Part shown: in pieces, positions 25,194 to 34,897 of the stretch
Layout of the letters: the number at the start of each line of letters is the position of its first letter
How positions within the stretch are numbered: the first letter of the stretch is position 1
Source: Arthrobacter sp. zg-Y769
GTDB lineage: Bacteria; Actinomycetota; Actinomycetes; Actinomycetales; Micrococcaceae
Assembly (NCBI RefSeq): GCF_020907405.1
Contig: NZ_JAJJOE010000007.1
Location: forward strand, 1 to 64,000
Direction of reading: 5' to 3'
Length of the DNA: 64,000 bases
The notes under the pieces: model-generated
The model's database searches: none
What the model was told of the DNA's origin: nothing
What the model saw: the letters and a program-made list of their open reading frames with translations, nothing else
Position numbers and translations under genes: made by a program

Positions 25194-28100
25194 ATGACTA
25201 ATCAGAATAATGGAACCAATGAACTGCCTGTGGAAACCGGAGCAGCAGGTGATCTCCCCGAGCAGCCGGCCCCGGTCAAGAAGGCCACCCGCAGCCGCCG
25301 CAAGTCCGTTCCGGTTTCTTCCCCGCAGCCGACGGCGGACGCCGCGGCAGCGGTAACCCCGGCAGCCGAAACCCCTTCAGACACCCCGGCGCCCGCAGCC
25401 GAAAAGCCCAAGCGGACACGCTCACCCCGTAAGAAGGCAGCACCGGCCGCCGAAGCACCGACCGCCCCGGAGGAAACCCCGGAAGCCGTGGCCGAGGCCG
25501 CTTCCGCCGCCGCGGATTCGGTTTCCGCCGACGGCGCCGCTTCAACCGACACGGCGTCCGAAACCCCGGCCAAGACGGTCCGCCGTCGCCGCAGCCCGGC
25601 CAGGAAGCCTGCCGCCGAGGCTGCCGCGGTAGAGATCGCCGCCGGGGTTGACACTCCCGCCGGCGACGAAGTGACGCTGGCAGCCGGTCCCGAGTCCACC
25701 AACACTGCCGAACCGGCCGCTGAAGCGCCGGCACCGAAAACCCGTACCCGCCGCCGTGCCAGCACCCCCACCGGTCCGGCACGCTCGGCCGAGTCGGCAG
25801 CGGCGCCCGCTGCTGCGGAGTCCGCCGGGACCCCCGTTGAAACCCCGGCCGAGCCCGTAGTGCCTGCGGCGGCTTCCGCCAAGGACCAGGCGCCGGCAAA
25901 GGACCAGGCTCCCGCAAAGACCGAAGCTGCCGGACCTACCTCCGCGCTGGATCCGTTCTCAGTGCCGGAATCGCCCACGTCGGTGCTGTTCCACGCCCCG
26001 GATCTCACCGCTGTCCGCTCCGTCCCCGTGGCCAAGCCCGCCGACACCGAAGAAACGGACGAGCAGGAAAGCAGCGAGGACTCCGGACGTTCCCGCCGTC
26101 GTTCCCGCCGCAGCCGTACCCGTCAGGGAGCCGAGTCGGAAAACGCCCAGGAAACAGGAGCGGAAGAAGCATCTGCCGGCCCTGAGGACAACGAGTCCGA
26201 CGGCGTCACCTCCCGCCGCCGCCGCCGTCGCCGCCGCGGCGATGCCGATCTGGAACTGACCGGGGGAGCGGACGACGATCCGCCCAACACCGTCACCCGG
26301 GTCCGTGCGCCGCGCGCCCACGCCGAAGCTCCGGTCTCCGACCGCGTGACCAGCGTCAAGGGCTCAACCCGGCTGGAAGCCAAGAAGCAGCGCCGCCGCG
26401 AGTCCCGCGAGTCGGGCCGCCGCCGCCACGTGATCACCGAGGCTGAGTTCCTGGCCCGCCGTGAATCCGTGGACCGCCAGATGATCGTCCGCCAGCGGGA
26501 CGAGCGGATCCAGATCGGCGTGCTGGAGGACGGCATCCTTGCCGAGCACTTTGTCTCCAACACCCAGCAGGACTCCCTGATCGGCAATGTCTACGTCGGC
26601 AAGGTCCAGAACGTTCTGCCCAGCATGGAAGCGGCCTTCGTGGACATCGGCCGCGGACGCAATGCCGTGCTTTACGCCGGTGAGGTCAACTGGGACGCCG
26701 CAGGCCTGGACGGCCAGCCGCGCCGGATCGAACTGGCGCTCAAATCGGGCGACTCCGTCCTGGTGCAGGTCACCAAGGATCCGGTGGGCCACAAGGGCGC
26801 CCGCTTGACCAGCCAGATCTCCCTGCCCGGCCGCTACCTCGTGTACGTTCCGGGCGGTTCGATGACCGGCATCTCACGCAAGCTGCCCGACGTCGAACGC
26901 AACCGGCTCAAGAAGATCCTCAAGGACCACCTGCCGGAGAACGCGGGCGTCATTGTGCGTACCGCCGCCGAAGGTGCCAGCGAGGAAGAGTTGATGAATG
27001 ACATCAACCGCCTCCGCGCCCAGTGGGAGACCATCGAGGCGAAGTCCAAGTCCACCAAGACGCTGCCGCCGGAGCTCCTGTACGGAGAGCCGGACCTGAC
27101 CATCAAGGTGGTCCGCGACGTCTTCAACGAGGACTTCTCCAAGCTTGTGGTCTCCGGTGAGGACGCCTGGGACACCATCGAGGCCTATGTCACATACGTG
27201 GCTCCGGACCTCGTTGGACGGCTCGAGAAGTGGACCAAGGACGAGGACATCTTCTCGGCCCACCGCATCGACGAGCAGATCGCCAAGGCACTGGACCGCA
27301 AGGTGTTCCTGCCCTCCGGCGGTTCCCTGGTGATTGACCGCACCGAAGCCATGACCGTGGTGGACGTGAACACGGGCAAGTTCACCGGCAGCGGCGGCAA
27401 CCTGGAGGAAACCGTCACCAAGAACAACCTGGAAGCGGCCGAAGAAGTTGTCCGGCAGCTGCGCCTGCGCGACATCGGCGGCATCATCGTCATTGACTTC
27501 ATCGACATGGTCCTTGAAGCGAACCGCGACCTGGTGCTGCGCCGCCTCGTGGAGTGCCTGGGCCGGGACCGGACCAAGCACCAGGTCGCAGAGGTGACCT
27601 CGCTCGGCCTGGTCCAGATGACCCGCAAGCGCATGGGTACCGGACTGCTGGAAGTCTTCGGCGAGACCTGTGAACACTGTGACGGCCGCGGCGTCGTCAC
27701 CCAGGACGTCCCCGTTGAGCACCGCCGCAGCACCAGCCATGCTCCGGCAGGCAACGGGCATGCGGTGGCCGACGACAACCACCAGCAGCACCTCAAGCAG
27801 GAAAAGCAGTCCCGCGGGGACCGGAAGCGCAGCCGCAGCCGGGGGCAGAACAGCAACGCCCAGGCGCCGGACGAGCAGCCGCAGCACGACGAGCCGGTAC
27901 AGGAAGATGCCGAGCGGCAGGCCAAGGCCGAAGCGGCCCGGGCCGCCCTGGCCAGCATTGCCGCTGCGACCGCTGCCGCGCATGAAGTGGTGGACGCCGC
28001 CCCAAACGGCAACGGGGAATCCTCGGAGCAGTCCGATACCGAGCCCGGGGCTGTGCTGAACATCCAGGGTGAAACCGTGGTGGTTCCGCGACGCCAGCGC

Positions 28101-28499
28101 CGCCGCCAGGTAAAGGAAGAGCCGGCCCTGACGCTTGAAAGCCTGACCGAGGCCTTCAACGAGGTCGCCTCGGCCGTGGCCCAGTCCGTGGAGCCGGAAC
28201 AGTCCGCGGCGCCGGAACAGCAGCCTGCTGTTCGCCAGTCGGCGGCTGAACCGAAGTCCGCGCCGCGACAGGCTGCCGCTCCGGAGGCGCCTGCCCGTCC
28301 GGCCCGCCGCCGCAGGGCAGCCAGCAGCCCGCAGGGTGCTGCCGAAGTCCTGGCGCCGGCGGCAGGGGAAGCGGCTCCCTCCGCTCCCGCACGGCATACG
28401 GTCACGGCTGTCGGCAGGCCGCCGGTTGCCCCCGAGGAAAAGACCGGCGCTGCCGCTCCGGTGATCCTGGGCGTAGGCGTACCCGCCTCCGAGCTGTAG
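25194..28499 (+). CDS. rne: Ribonuclease E/G
   Basis: A 1101-residue endoribonuclease that starts mRNA decay and processes rRNA and tRNA. The catalytic core spans about residues 405-850: an S1 region (IGNVYVGKVQNVLPSMEAAF), the metal-binding VVDVNTGKFTG near 720 and IIVIDFIDM near 763, then the Zn-link CEHCDGRG near 827. It is flanked by low-complexity arms: an N-terminal Ala/Pro/Glu arm of about 400 residues with Arg-rich patches (RSRRRSRRSRTR) and a C-terminal Ala/Gln/Arg arm of about 270. In actinobacteria such arms bind RNA and partner proteins. A long leader precedes it and a 15-bp terminator follows. Confidence 0.95.
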   Translation: MTNQNNGTNELPVETGAAGDLPEQPAPVKKATRSRRKSVPVSSPQPTADAAAAVTPAAETPSDTPAPAAEKPKRTRSPRKKAAPAAEAPTAPEETPEAVAEAASAAADSVSADGAASTDTASETPAKTVRRRRSPARKPAAEAAAVEIAAGVDTPAGDEVTLAAGPESTNTAEPAAEAPAPKTRTRRRASTPTGPARSAESAAAPAAAESAGTPVETPAEPVVPAAASAKDQAPAKDQAPAKTEAAGPTSALDPFSVPESPTSVLFHAPDLTAVRSVPVAKPADTEETDEQESSEDSGRSRRRSRRSRTRQGAESENAQETGAEEASAGPEDNESDGVTSRRRRRRRRGDADLELTGGADDDPPNTVTRVRAPRAHAEAPVSDRVTSVKGSTRLEAKKQRRRESRESGRRRHVITEAEFLARRESVDRQMIVRQRDERIQIGVLEDGILAEHFVSNTQQDSLIGNVYVGKVQNVLPSMEAAFVDIGRGRNAVLYAGEVNWDAAGLDGQPRRIELALKSGDSVLVQVTKDPVGHKGARLTSQISLPGRYLVYVPGGSMTGISRKLPDVERNRLKKILKDHLPENAGVIVRTAAEGASEEELMNDINRLRAQWETIEAKSKSTKTLPPELLYGEPDLTIKVVRDVFNEDFSKLVVSGEDAWDTIEAYVTYVAPDLVGRLEKWTKDEDIFSAHRIDEQIAKALDRKVFLPSGGSLVIDRTEAMTVVDVNTGKFTGSGGNLEETVTKNNLEAAEEVVRQLRLRDIGGIIVIDFIDMVLEANRDLVLRRLVECLGRDRTKHQVAEVTSLGLVQMTRKRMGTGLLEVFGETCEHCDGRGVVTQDVPVEHRRSTSHAPAGNGHAVADDNHQQHLKQEKQSRGDRKRSRSRGQNSNAQAPDEQPQHDEPVQEDAERQAKAEAARAALASIAAATAAAHEVVDAAPNGNGESSEQSDTEPGAVLNIQGETVVVPRRQRRRQVKEEPALTLESLTEAFNEVASAVAQSVEPEQSAAPEQQPAVRQSAAEPKSAPRQAAAPEAPARPARRRRAASSPQGAAEVLAPAAGEAAPSAPARHTVTAVGRPPVAPEEKTGAAAPVILGVGVPASEL

Positions 28500-28513
28500 C
28501 GTCCCTGTTCCAC

Positions 28514-28563
28514 CGCCTGCGGGCGGCCTGTCCCTGAGGGGGCGGGCCGCCCGCAGGCGTTTA
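28514..28563 (+). terminator. Terminator after rne
   Basis: A perfect 15-bp stem (28514-28528 with 28545-28559) is followed by TTT. Confidence 0.87.
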
Positions 28564-28620
28564 AGCCCCTGCCGCGGACCCGCCGGGGATGCCGATGCCC
28601 GGAACACCGGCCGCATGGGA

Positions 28621-28863
28621 TAAAGTAGAGATCGAGCAGTGGCACCGGTTCGGTGGCGCCCATGGTCCTGGTGCATGTGTACACACGCAGGCACAGTCCG
28701 CATTTGCGGGTTATAGGACCATTAGCGTAGCCTTGAACTTCGGTGCGAACGCCTTCCAACCGTTTATCGGTTCAGGCGGAACTGCATGGCGCAAGGCGGG
28801 TCCAATCTGGACCTGGCTAAATGCGCATCCAAGTATTAAACGTCGAGAGAAGTGAGTTCCCAA
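28621..28863 (+). promoter_or_regulatory. Promoter and structured leader of rplU-rpmA
   Basis: TAAAGT at 28621-28626 is a good -10, giving a start near 28633 and a leader of about 230 nt. Within it, a hairpin with stem CACCG/CGGTG occupies 28641-28660. A long-range stem ATGGTCCT/AGGACCAT (28662-28669 with 28715-28722) encloses TGTGTACACA and a small CCGC/GCGG hairpin. This looks like an autoregulatory ribosomal-protein leader, as known for L21 in Firmicutes, but the assignment here is inferred. Confidence 0.5.
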
Positions 28864-29175
28864 GTGGTGTACGCGATTGTCCGCGCTGGCGGCCGCCAAG
28901 AAAAGGTTTCCGTCGGAGACCTCGTAACCCTGGACCGCGTCCCCGGTGGAGCCGGTAGCACCTTTGAGCTGCCTGCCCTGCTTTTGGTTGATGGCGACAA
29001 GGTCACCTCTGCTGCACAGGACCTGGCCAAGGTTACCGTGACTGCAGAAATCGTCGAGAACTTCCGGGGTCCGAAGATTGTCATCCAGAAGTTCAAGAAC
29101 AAGACCGGCTACAAGAAGCGTCAGGGCTACCGCTCCTCGCTGACCAAGGTCAAGGTTACGTCCATCAACTCCTGA
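28864..29175 (+). CDS. rplU: 50S ribosomal protein L21
   Basis: A 103-residue protein starting [15 protein letters not shown] (GTG start), the normal L21 N-terminus. A GTG at 28852 would add four residues and has GAGAGA just ahead, so the start is uncertain. The C-terminal signature [15 protein letters not shown] is typical. It forms an operon with rpmA, and probably obg, as in most bacteria. Confidence 0.93.
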   Translation: MVYAIVRAGGRQEKVSVGDLVTLDRVPGGAGSTFELPALLLVDGDKVTSAAQDLAKVTVTAEIVENFRGPKIVIQKFKNKTGYKKRQGYRSSLTKVKVTSINS

Positions 29176-29259
29176 TTCTCCTGCCGGCCCCAGGGCCGGG
29201 AACGCGGGTGTGATCCCGCCTGAGGGTTTCAATATCAGTTAGCAAAGGCAGGCAAAGAA

Positions 29260-29523
29260 ATGGCACATAAGAAAGGTGCGAGTTCCACTCGCAACGGTCG
29301 CGACTCCAACGCCCAGTACCTCGGCGTAAAGCGTTTCGGCGGCCAGGTTGTCAAGGCAGGCGAAATCATCGTTCGCCAGCGTGGCACCCACTTCCACCCG
29401 GGTGAGGGCGTTGGCCGCGGAGGCGACGACACCCTGTTCGCCCTGGAAGCAGGCGCAGTTGAATTCGGCAGCCGTCGTGGCCGCCGCGTCGTGAACATCG
29501 TGGCTGCTGCAGCCGCCGAGTAA
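29260..29523 (+). CDS. rpmA: 50S ribosomal protein L27
   Basis: An 87-residue protein, [20 protein letters not shown], with the L27 signature [20 protein letters not shown]. Its N-terminus reaches the peptidyl-transferase centre. There is no Firmicutes-type N-terminal extension to be cleaved. It follows rplU by 84 bp, and a strong T-tailed terminator follows it. Confidence 0.97.
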   Translation: MAHKKGASSTRNGRDSNAQYLGVKRFGGQVVKAGEIIVRQRGTHFHPGEGVGRGGDDTLFALEAGAVEFGSRRGRRVVNIVAAAAAE

Positions 29524-29543
29524 TCACCGGCATTTAGCTTTTC

Positions 29544-29582
29544 CGACGGGGCGGGCCTTGATGGCCCGCCCCGTCGTTTTTT
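29544..29582 (+). terminator. Intrinsic terminator after rpmA
   Basis: A perfect 14-bp stem (29544-29557 with 29563-29576) with a TTGAT loop is followed by six T residues, the cleanest intrinsic terminator in the window. Confidence 0.93.
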
Positions 29583-29630
29583 AAGCCAAGTAGAATTGGC
29601 ATGATCAAGAAGTTCCTCTGAAGGAGAACC

Positions 29631-31214
29631 ATGGCCAGCTTTGTAGACCGCGTAGTGCTGCACGTTTCGGGCGGTACAGGCGGCCATGGTTGCGTGTCCG
29701 TCAAGCGTGAAAAGTTCAAGCCCCTGGGTGGGCCCGACGGCGGCAACGGCGGCGACGGCGGCGACGTCATCCTGCGCGTTGACACGAATACCACCACCCT
29801 GCTGGACTACCACCACGCCCCGCACCGGCACGCCACCAACGGCGGCAACGGGATGGGCGACTGGCGCGCAGGCAAGACCGGCGAGACACTGATCCTTTCG
29901 GTGCCGGACGGCACCGTCGTCAAGAACAAGGCCGGCGACGTCCTGGCGGACCTGGTAGGGGAGGGCGCCGAATACATCGCTGCCGCCGGTGGCCAGGGCG
30001 GCCTCGGCAACTCCTCGCTTTCCTCGCAGAAGCGCAAGGCTCCCGGATTCGCGCTGCTGGGCGTCCCCGGCGAAGAGGCCGACATTGTCCTGGAGCTCAA
30101 GTCCATTGCCGATATTGCACTGGTCGGCTTCCCGTCGGCCGGCAAGTCCTCGCTGATTGCCGCCATCTCCGCTGCCCGGCCGAAGATCGCCGACTACCCC
30201 TTCACCACGCTGATCCCGAACCTGGGCGTTGTCCAGTCCGGTGACGTGCGCTTTACCGTCGCCGATGTTCCCGGCCTGATTGAAGGCGCCTCGGAAGGCA
30301 AGGGGCTGGGCCACAACTTCCTGCGCCACGTGGAACGCTGCGCCGCCCTGGTGCACGTGCTGGACTGCGCCGCACTGGAAACGGACCGCGACCCCATTGG
30401 GGACCTCGAAGTCATTGAGCGGGAGCTCGAGAAGTACGAAGTGGACATGAGCTACGCGGGCACCGACGGCGACGTCGTCCCGCTGAACCGCCGTCCCCGC
30501 CTTATCGCCCTGAACAAGGTGGACGTTCCTGACGGCCGCGACATGGCCGAGTTCGTCCGGCCGGAACTGGAGAAGCGCGGATACCGCGTGTTCGAGGTTT
30601 CCGCGTCCAGCCATGAAGGCCTGCGTGAACTCGGGTTCGCCATGGCTGCCATCGTCAAGGACGCCCGTGACGCCGTGGAGAAGGCTCCGCCGCGCATCCA
30701 GCCGCCGGTCCTGAAGCCGCGCGGCGCCAACTACAAGGGCGGCTTCCTGATCCGCCGCGAAGAGCGCAACCTCGAGCCGCTCTTCCGCGTCCTGGGCGAG
30801 AAGCCGGTTCGCTGGGTCCAGCAGACCGACTTCACCAATGACGAAGCCGTCGGCTACCTGGCGGACCGCCTGGCCAAGCTGGGCGTGGAGGAGAAACTGT
30901 TCAAGGAAGGCGCCAAGCCCGGTGACGCCGTGGTCATCGGCGAAGGCGACGGCGTCGTCTTCGACTGGGAGCCCACGATGATCGGCGGAGCGGAACTGCT
31001 TGCCGCTTCCCCGCGCGGCAGCGACATCCGCGTCGAAGACTTCTCCCGCCCCACCCGCGAGGAAAAGCGCAGCGACCACCAGAAGCGCAAGGATGCCCGC
31101 GCCGCGGCCCGAGACGAGCTCGAAGCCGAACGCAAGGCAGGCATCTGGACCGAGTCCGTGAACTACAAGCACTCCTCCCGCCCTGCGGACGTCGAGGGTA
31201 ACGAAGAAGAGTAA
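29631..31214 (+). CDS. obgE: GTPase Obg/CgtA
   Basis: A 527-residue late 50S assembly GTPase. The glycine-rich Obg fold occupies residues 1-160 ([16 protein letters not shown]). The G domain has G1 GFPSAGKSS near residue 167, G2 FTTLIPNLG and G3 DVPGLIEGA. The OCT domain follows ([19 protein letters not shown]), and the last 60 residues are a charged actinobacterial extension. AAGGAG precedes the ATG. It can read through from rplU-rpmA or use its own promoter after the terminator. Confidence 0.96.
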   Translation: MASFVDRVVLHVSGGTGGHGCVSVKREKFKPLGGPDGGNGGDGGDVILRVDTNTTTLLDYHHAPHRHATNGGNGMGDWRAGKTGETLILSVPDGTVVKNKAGDVLADLVGEGAEYIAAAGGQGGLGNSSLSSQKRKAPGFALLGVPGEEADIVLELKSIADIALVGFPSAGKSSLIAAISAARPKIADYPFTTLIPNLGVVQSGDVRFTVADVPGLIEGASEGKGLGHNFLRHVERCAALVHVLDCAALETDRDPIGDLEVIERELEKYEVDMSYAGTDGDVVPLNRRPRLIALNKVDVPDGRDMAEFVRPELEKRGYRVFEVSASSHEGLRELGFAMAAIVKDARDAVEKAPPRIQPPVLKPRGANYKGGFLIRREERNLEPLFRVLGEKPVRWVQQTDFTNDEAVGYLADRLAKLGVEEKLFKEGAKPGDAVVIGEGDGVVFDWEPTMIGGAELLAASPRGSDIRVEDFSRPTREEKRSDHQKRKDARAAARDELEAERKAGIWTESVNYKHSSRPADVEGNEEE

Positions 31215-31266
31215 CTCCTTCATCTTGCCGGTAGGGACGGGGTGCAGCGCATAGGCTGGGCAGGTT

Positions 31267-32481
31267 ATGAGTGAACACATCGAATTCGCCACACCTGCCC
31301 GCCGTGCGCTGACCTCGCGCTCCGGACTTGCCCGCGCCCGCCGGGTGGTCGTCAAAGTGGGCTCCTCGTCCCTGACCTCGGTGGCGGGCGGGATCTCCGA
31401 CTCTGCCCTGAAGTCCCTGGCCGACGTGTTGTCCGCCCGGCATGCGGAGGGCACCGAGATCATCCTGGTCTCGTCCGGAGCCATCAGTGCCGGCCTGGCG
31501 CCGCTGGGCCTGACCAAGCGCCCGGCCCAGCTTTCCTCGCAGCAGGCTGCTGCGAGCGTGGGGCAGGGCCTCCTGATGGCGCGGTACACCTCCGCCTTCA
31601 GTGCGCACGGTGTCACGGTCAGCCAGGTCCTGCTCACCATTGACGACCTGATGCGCCGCACGCACCACGCCAACGCGCACCGGGCCATGGAACGGCTGCT
31701 GAACTTCGGCGTCCTGCCGATTGTCAACGAGAACGACGCCGTCGCCAGCCACGAAATCCGTTTCGGCGACAATGACCGTCTGGCCGCCCTCGTGGCGCAC
31801 CTCGTGAAGGCCGACGCGCTCATCCTGCTCTCCGACGTCGACGCCCTCTACGACGGTCCGCCGTCCGAGGGCGCCCGCCGCATCCCCGAAGTCACCGGTC
31901 CCAAGGACCTTGCGGACGTACGGATCGGCAAGGTGGGCAAGGCCGGCGTCGGTACCGGCGGGATGGCGACCAAGGTCGAAGCAGCCACCATTGCCGCGGA
32001 GTCGGGCATCCCGGCACTGGTCACGTCCACGGCCAACGCAGCCGCCGCGCTGGCCGGAGAAGACGTGGGCACGTGGTTCACCACCCGCGGCCGGCGCCGG
32101 TCCATCCGCCTGCTGTGGCTCGCCCACCTCGCCCGCATTCAAGGCACCCTGGTGCTCGACGACGGCGCCGCACGGGCGGTGGGGGACCGGCACCGTTCGC
32201 TGCTGCCGGCGGGAATCACTGCCGTGAAGGGGCAATTCGAGCCCGGTGACGCCGTCGCCCTGGTCGACACTGCGGGCCGCGTGATTGCCCACGGGCTGAC
32301 CAACTACGGTTCCGACGAGCTGCCCTCCATGCTTGGCCGCTCCACCCGGGAACTGTCCCGCGAACTGGGGCGCGGCTATGAACGTGCGGTGGTGCACGTC
32401 AACGACCTCGTTCTCCTGCATCCCCACGAGGCACCGGCAACCGCGCCGGAAACCGGTACCCGACCTACACTTGGGACATGA
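31267..32481 (+). CDS. proB: Glutamate 5-kinase
   Basis: The 404-residue enzyme catalyses the first committed step of proline synthesis. The kinase domain shows VVVKVGSSSLT, SSGAISAGLAPLG, the nucleotide segment LLSDVDALYDG and GTGGMATKVEAA. A C-terminal PUA domain is present from about residue 285 (SLLPAGITAVKG). TAGGCT at 31252-31257 lies 9 nt before the ATG with no ribosome site, suggesting a very short or absent leader. The stop overlaps proA by 4 bp. Confidence 0.96.
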   Translation: MSEHIEFATPARRALTSRSGLARARRVVVKVGSSSLTSVAGGISDSALKSLADVLSARHAEGTEIILVSSGAISAGLAPLGLTKRPAQLSSQQAAASVGQGLLMARYTSAFSAHGVTVSQVLLTIDDLMRRTHHANAHRAMERLLNFGVLPIVNENDAVASHEIRFGDNDRLAALVAHLVKADALILLSDVDALYDGPPSEGARRIPEVTGPKDLADVRIGKVGKAGVGTGGMATKVEAATIAAESGIPALVTSTANAAAALAGEDVGTWFTTRGRRRSIRLLWLAHLARIQGTLVLDDGAARAVGDRHRSLLPAGITAVKGQFEPGDAVALVDTAGRVIAHGLTNYGSDELPSMLGRSTRELSRELGRGYERAVVHVNDLVLLHPHEAPATAPETGTRPTLGT

Positions 32482-33809
32482 CTTCCGTGAACACTTCCGA
32501 AGCAGCCGCCGCCGAACTGGAACCCGCCGGAACCGCCGCCGCGGGGGAGGACAGCGTCGAAGCCCGGGTGCATGCCCTGGCGGACCGTTCCCGCACCGCC
32601 GCACGGCGCCTGGCGCGGGCCAACCGTGCCTGGAAGGACCGCGCCCTGCGGCAGATCGCGCAGAACGTCAACGCGAAACAGGACGCCATCCTCGCTGCCA
32701 ATGCCAAGGATGTGGCGGCAGGCCGGGAAAACGGGACCTCAACAGCCATGCTGGACCGGCTGTCGCTGACCCCCGCGCGCATCACCGCGCTGGCTGCAGC
32801 ATTGGAGAACCTCGCCGGGCTTCCTGATCCGGTGGGGTCGGTTGCCCGCGGCCAGACGCTGCCCAACGGCCTGCGGCTGCGCCAGGTGCACGTACCCATG
32901 GGCGTGGTGGCGGCAATCTACGAAGCCCGCCCCAACGTCACGCTCGATATTGCCGGACTGGCCCTGAAAAGCGGCAACGCGGTGCTCCTGCGGGGCGGCA
33001 GTGCTGCGGCGGCCACCAACGCTGTCCTGGTGGAGATCATCCGCGACTCCCTCGAAGACGTGGGCCTGCCCGCGGACGCCGTGCAGAGCGTTGACCAATA
33101 CGGCCGTGAAGGCGCCAACATACTGATGAAGGCGCGGGGCCGGGTGGATGTGCTGATTCCCCGCGGCGGCCGGTCCCTGATCCAGTCCGTCGTCACCAAC
33201 GCCACCGTTCCCGTCATCGAAACGGGGGAGGGCAACGTGCACATCTACCTGGACCGCACCGCGCCGGTGGAAATGGCCGTCGATATCCTGCTCAATGCCA
33301 AAACACAGCGCCCCAGCGTCTGCAACACCGTCGAAACCCTGCTCATCCACGACGGCGCTCCGGCGGCGCCGGACGTCCTGGCTGCCCTGGCCGCTGCCGG
33401 CGTCCGCCTGCACGCCGATCCCCGTGCCATGGACCTGCTCCCCGCCGGCGTCAGCGCGGAACCCGCCGACGACGGCGACTGGGGGCGTGAATACATGGAC
33501 CTGGACCTGGCTGTGGCGGTGGTGGACAGCCTGGACGATGCCCTGGAGCACATCAGGCGCTGGACCACCGGACACACCGAAGCGATCATCACCAACGACC
33601 TGGCCAACGCTGAGCGGTTCATTGCCGAGATTGACTCGGCCGCGGTGATTGTCAACGCCTCCACCAGGTTTACGGACGGCGGAGAACTGGGGCTTGGAGC
33701 CGAGGTGGGCATTTCCACGCAGAAGATGCATGCCCGCGGTCCCATGGGGCTGAAGGAACTGACCACCACCAAATGGATCATCCAGGGCGACGGCCAGATC
33801 CGCGGCTAG
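32478..33809 (+). CDS. proA: Glutamate-5-semialdehyde dehydrogenase (gamma-glutamyl phosphate reductase)
   Basis: The 443-residue enzyme reduces glutamyl 5-phosphate to the semialdehyde with NADPH. The catalytic Cys is in KTQRPSVCNTVETLLIH; VPMGVVAAIYEARPNVT and ALKSGNAVLLRGG are also present. The ATG overlaps the proB stop (ATGA). Within proB, TACACT at 32466-32471 ends exactly 6 nt before this ATG, so proA may also have its own leaderless promoter. Confidence 0.96.
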   Translation: MTSVNTSEAAAAELEPAGTAAAGEDSVEARVHALADRSRTAARRLARANRAWKDRALRQIAQNVNAKQDAILAANAKDVAAGRENGTSTAMLDRLSLTPARITALAAALENLAGLPDPVGSVARGQTLPNGLRLRQVHVPMGVVAAIYEARPNVTLDIAGLALKSGNAVLLRGGSAAAATNAVLVEIIRDSLEDVGLPADAVQSVDQYGREGANILMKARGRVDVLIPRGGRSLIQSVVTNATVPVIETGEGNVHIYLDRTAPVEMAVDILLNAKTQRPSVCNTVETLLIHDGAPAAPDVLAALAAAGVRLHADPRAMDLLPAGVSAEPADDGDWGREYMDLDLAVAVVDSLDDALEHIRRWTTGHTEAIITNDLANAERFIAEIDSAAVIVNASTRFTDGGELGLGAEVGISTQKMHARGPMGLKELTTTKWIIQGDGQIRG

Positions 33810-33929
33810 TTCGCTCCAGTGCGCCCTGCGACGGGTGCGGCTGCGATGTGCACTCCGTTACGCGTACCATTGACTAGAACCCGTTCCGCCGGCTGCCCGG
33901 CGGAACCTATCGATCTCTAGGGGAGATAC

Positions 33930-34172
33930 ATGCTGATCCAGCTTACGGGCGCCGTGCTTACTGCTGCGGAGATGGCCGAAGAACACCACGTTGAACTGCC
34001 GGCGTCTCCGTACGTCTACGGCGGGGTGATCTTTGCGGCGCTGCTGCTACTGATGCTGATCACGGTGTCTTTCAGCAACGTGGGCAACCGCCACACGGCC
34101 GAGCCGGAGCACGTTGACCCCCAGCGCCAGTTCCCCGACAAGCATGACCACGGCCAGGCCATCCGGGACTGA
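33930..34172 (+). CDS. Small single-span membrane protein
   Basis: An 80-residue protein with one hydrophobic helix ([20 protein letters not shown], about residues 29-48), a short N-terminal part and a charged His/Asp-rich tail ([12 protein letters not shown]). AGGGGAGAT precedes the ATG. It sits between proA and nadD and may be cotranscribed with nadD. The function is unknown. Confidence 0.72.
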   Translation: MLIQLTGAVLTAAEMAEEHHVELPASPYVYGGVIFAALLLLMLITVSFSNVGNRHTAEPEHVDPQRQFPDKHDHGQAIRD

Positions 34173-34207
34173 CCCCGTACGTGGAGTCAGCGAAGGCGTT
34201 CTTCCCC

Positions 34208-34873
34208 ATGGGTGAACCGCAGCGGACGGAAAGCAACGGAAAACGCAGATTCCGCCTCGGAGTCATGGGTGGAACGTTCGACCCGATTCACCACGGCCAC
34301 CTGGTGGCGGCAAGCGAAGTGGCGTCCACATTCGACCTTGACGAGGTTGTCTTTGTGCCCACCGGCGATCCGTGGCATAAGCCGGCCAAACAGCAGGTGA
34401 GCCCGGCCGAACACCGGTACCTGATGACGGTCATCGCGACGGCGTCGAACCCGCGCTTCACGGTGAGCCGGGTCGATATTGACCGCCCCGGACCCACGTA
34501 CACCATCGACACACTGCGCGATTTGAAGGCAGCGAGGCCCGAGGCCGATCTGTTCTTCATCACCGGCGCCGATGCCATGGCGCAGATCCTGTCCTGGAAA
34601 GACATCCAGGAACTGTGGTCCCTGGCGCGTTTCGTGGGGGTGACGCGGCCCGGGCATGTCCTGGAAAACGTCGGCCGGGATGATGTTGTCCTGATGGATG
34701 TGCCCGCGATGGCGATTTCGTCGACTGACTGCCGGCGCCGCGTGGCCGAAGGTAACCCCGTGTGGTACCTCGTGCCGGACGGAGTGGTGCAGTACATCGC
34801 AAAGCACCGCCTGTATGCCGCAGGACAGCAGGCCCTGGGCTCCGCGAAAACCGAATCAGAACCAGTAGCGTAA
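34208..34873 (+). CDS. nadD: Nicotinate-mononucleotide adenylyltransferase
   Basis: The enzyme forms deamido-NAD from NaMN and [19 protein letters not shown] carries the (H/T)xGH nucleotidyl-transferase motif, and [10 protein letters not shown] is the ATP-binding ISSTxxR motif. I used the ATG at 34208 (221 residues), with GAAGG about 10 nt upstream; a GTG at 34181 would add nine residues. It precedes a proline/alanine-rich protein and rsfS, the usual nadD-rsfS pairing. Confidence 0.93.
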   Translation: MGEPQRTESNGKRRFRLGVMGGTFDPIHHGHLVAASEVASTFDLDEVVFVPTGDPWHKPAKQQVSPAEHRYLMTVIATASNPRFTVSRVDIDRPGPTYTIDTLRDLKAARPEADLFFITGADAMAQILSWKDIQELWSLARFVGVTRPGHVLENVGRDDVVLMDVPAMAISSTDCRRRVAEGNPVWYLVPDGVVQYIAKHRLYAAGQQALGSAKTESEPVA

Positions 34874-34897
34874 ACACATATACCGGATGGGTAGGAA

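Noticed and set aside
29235-31823. 862-codon minus-strand frame across rpmA, obg and proB
   Set aside because: It spans three real genes and a strong terminator and has no recognisable domain.
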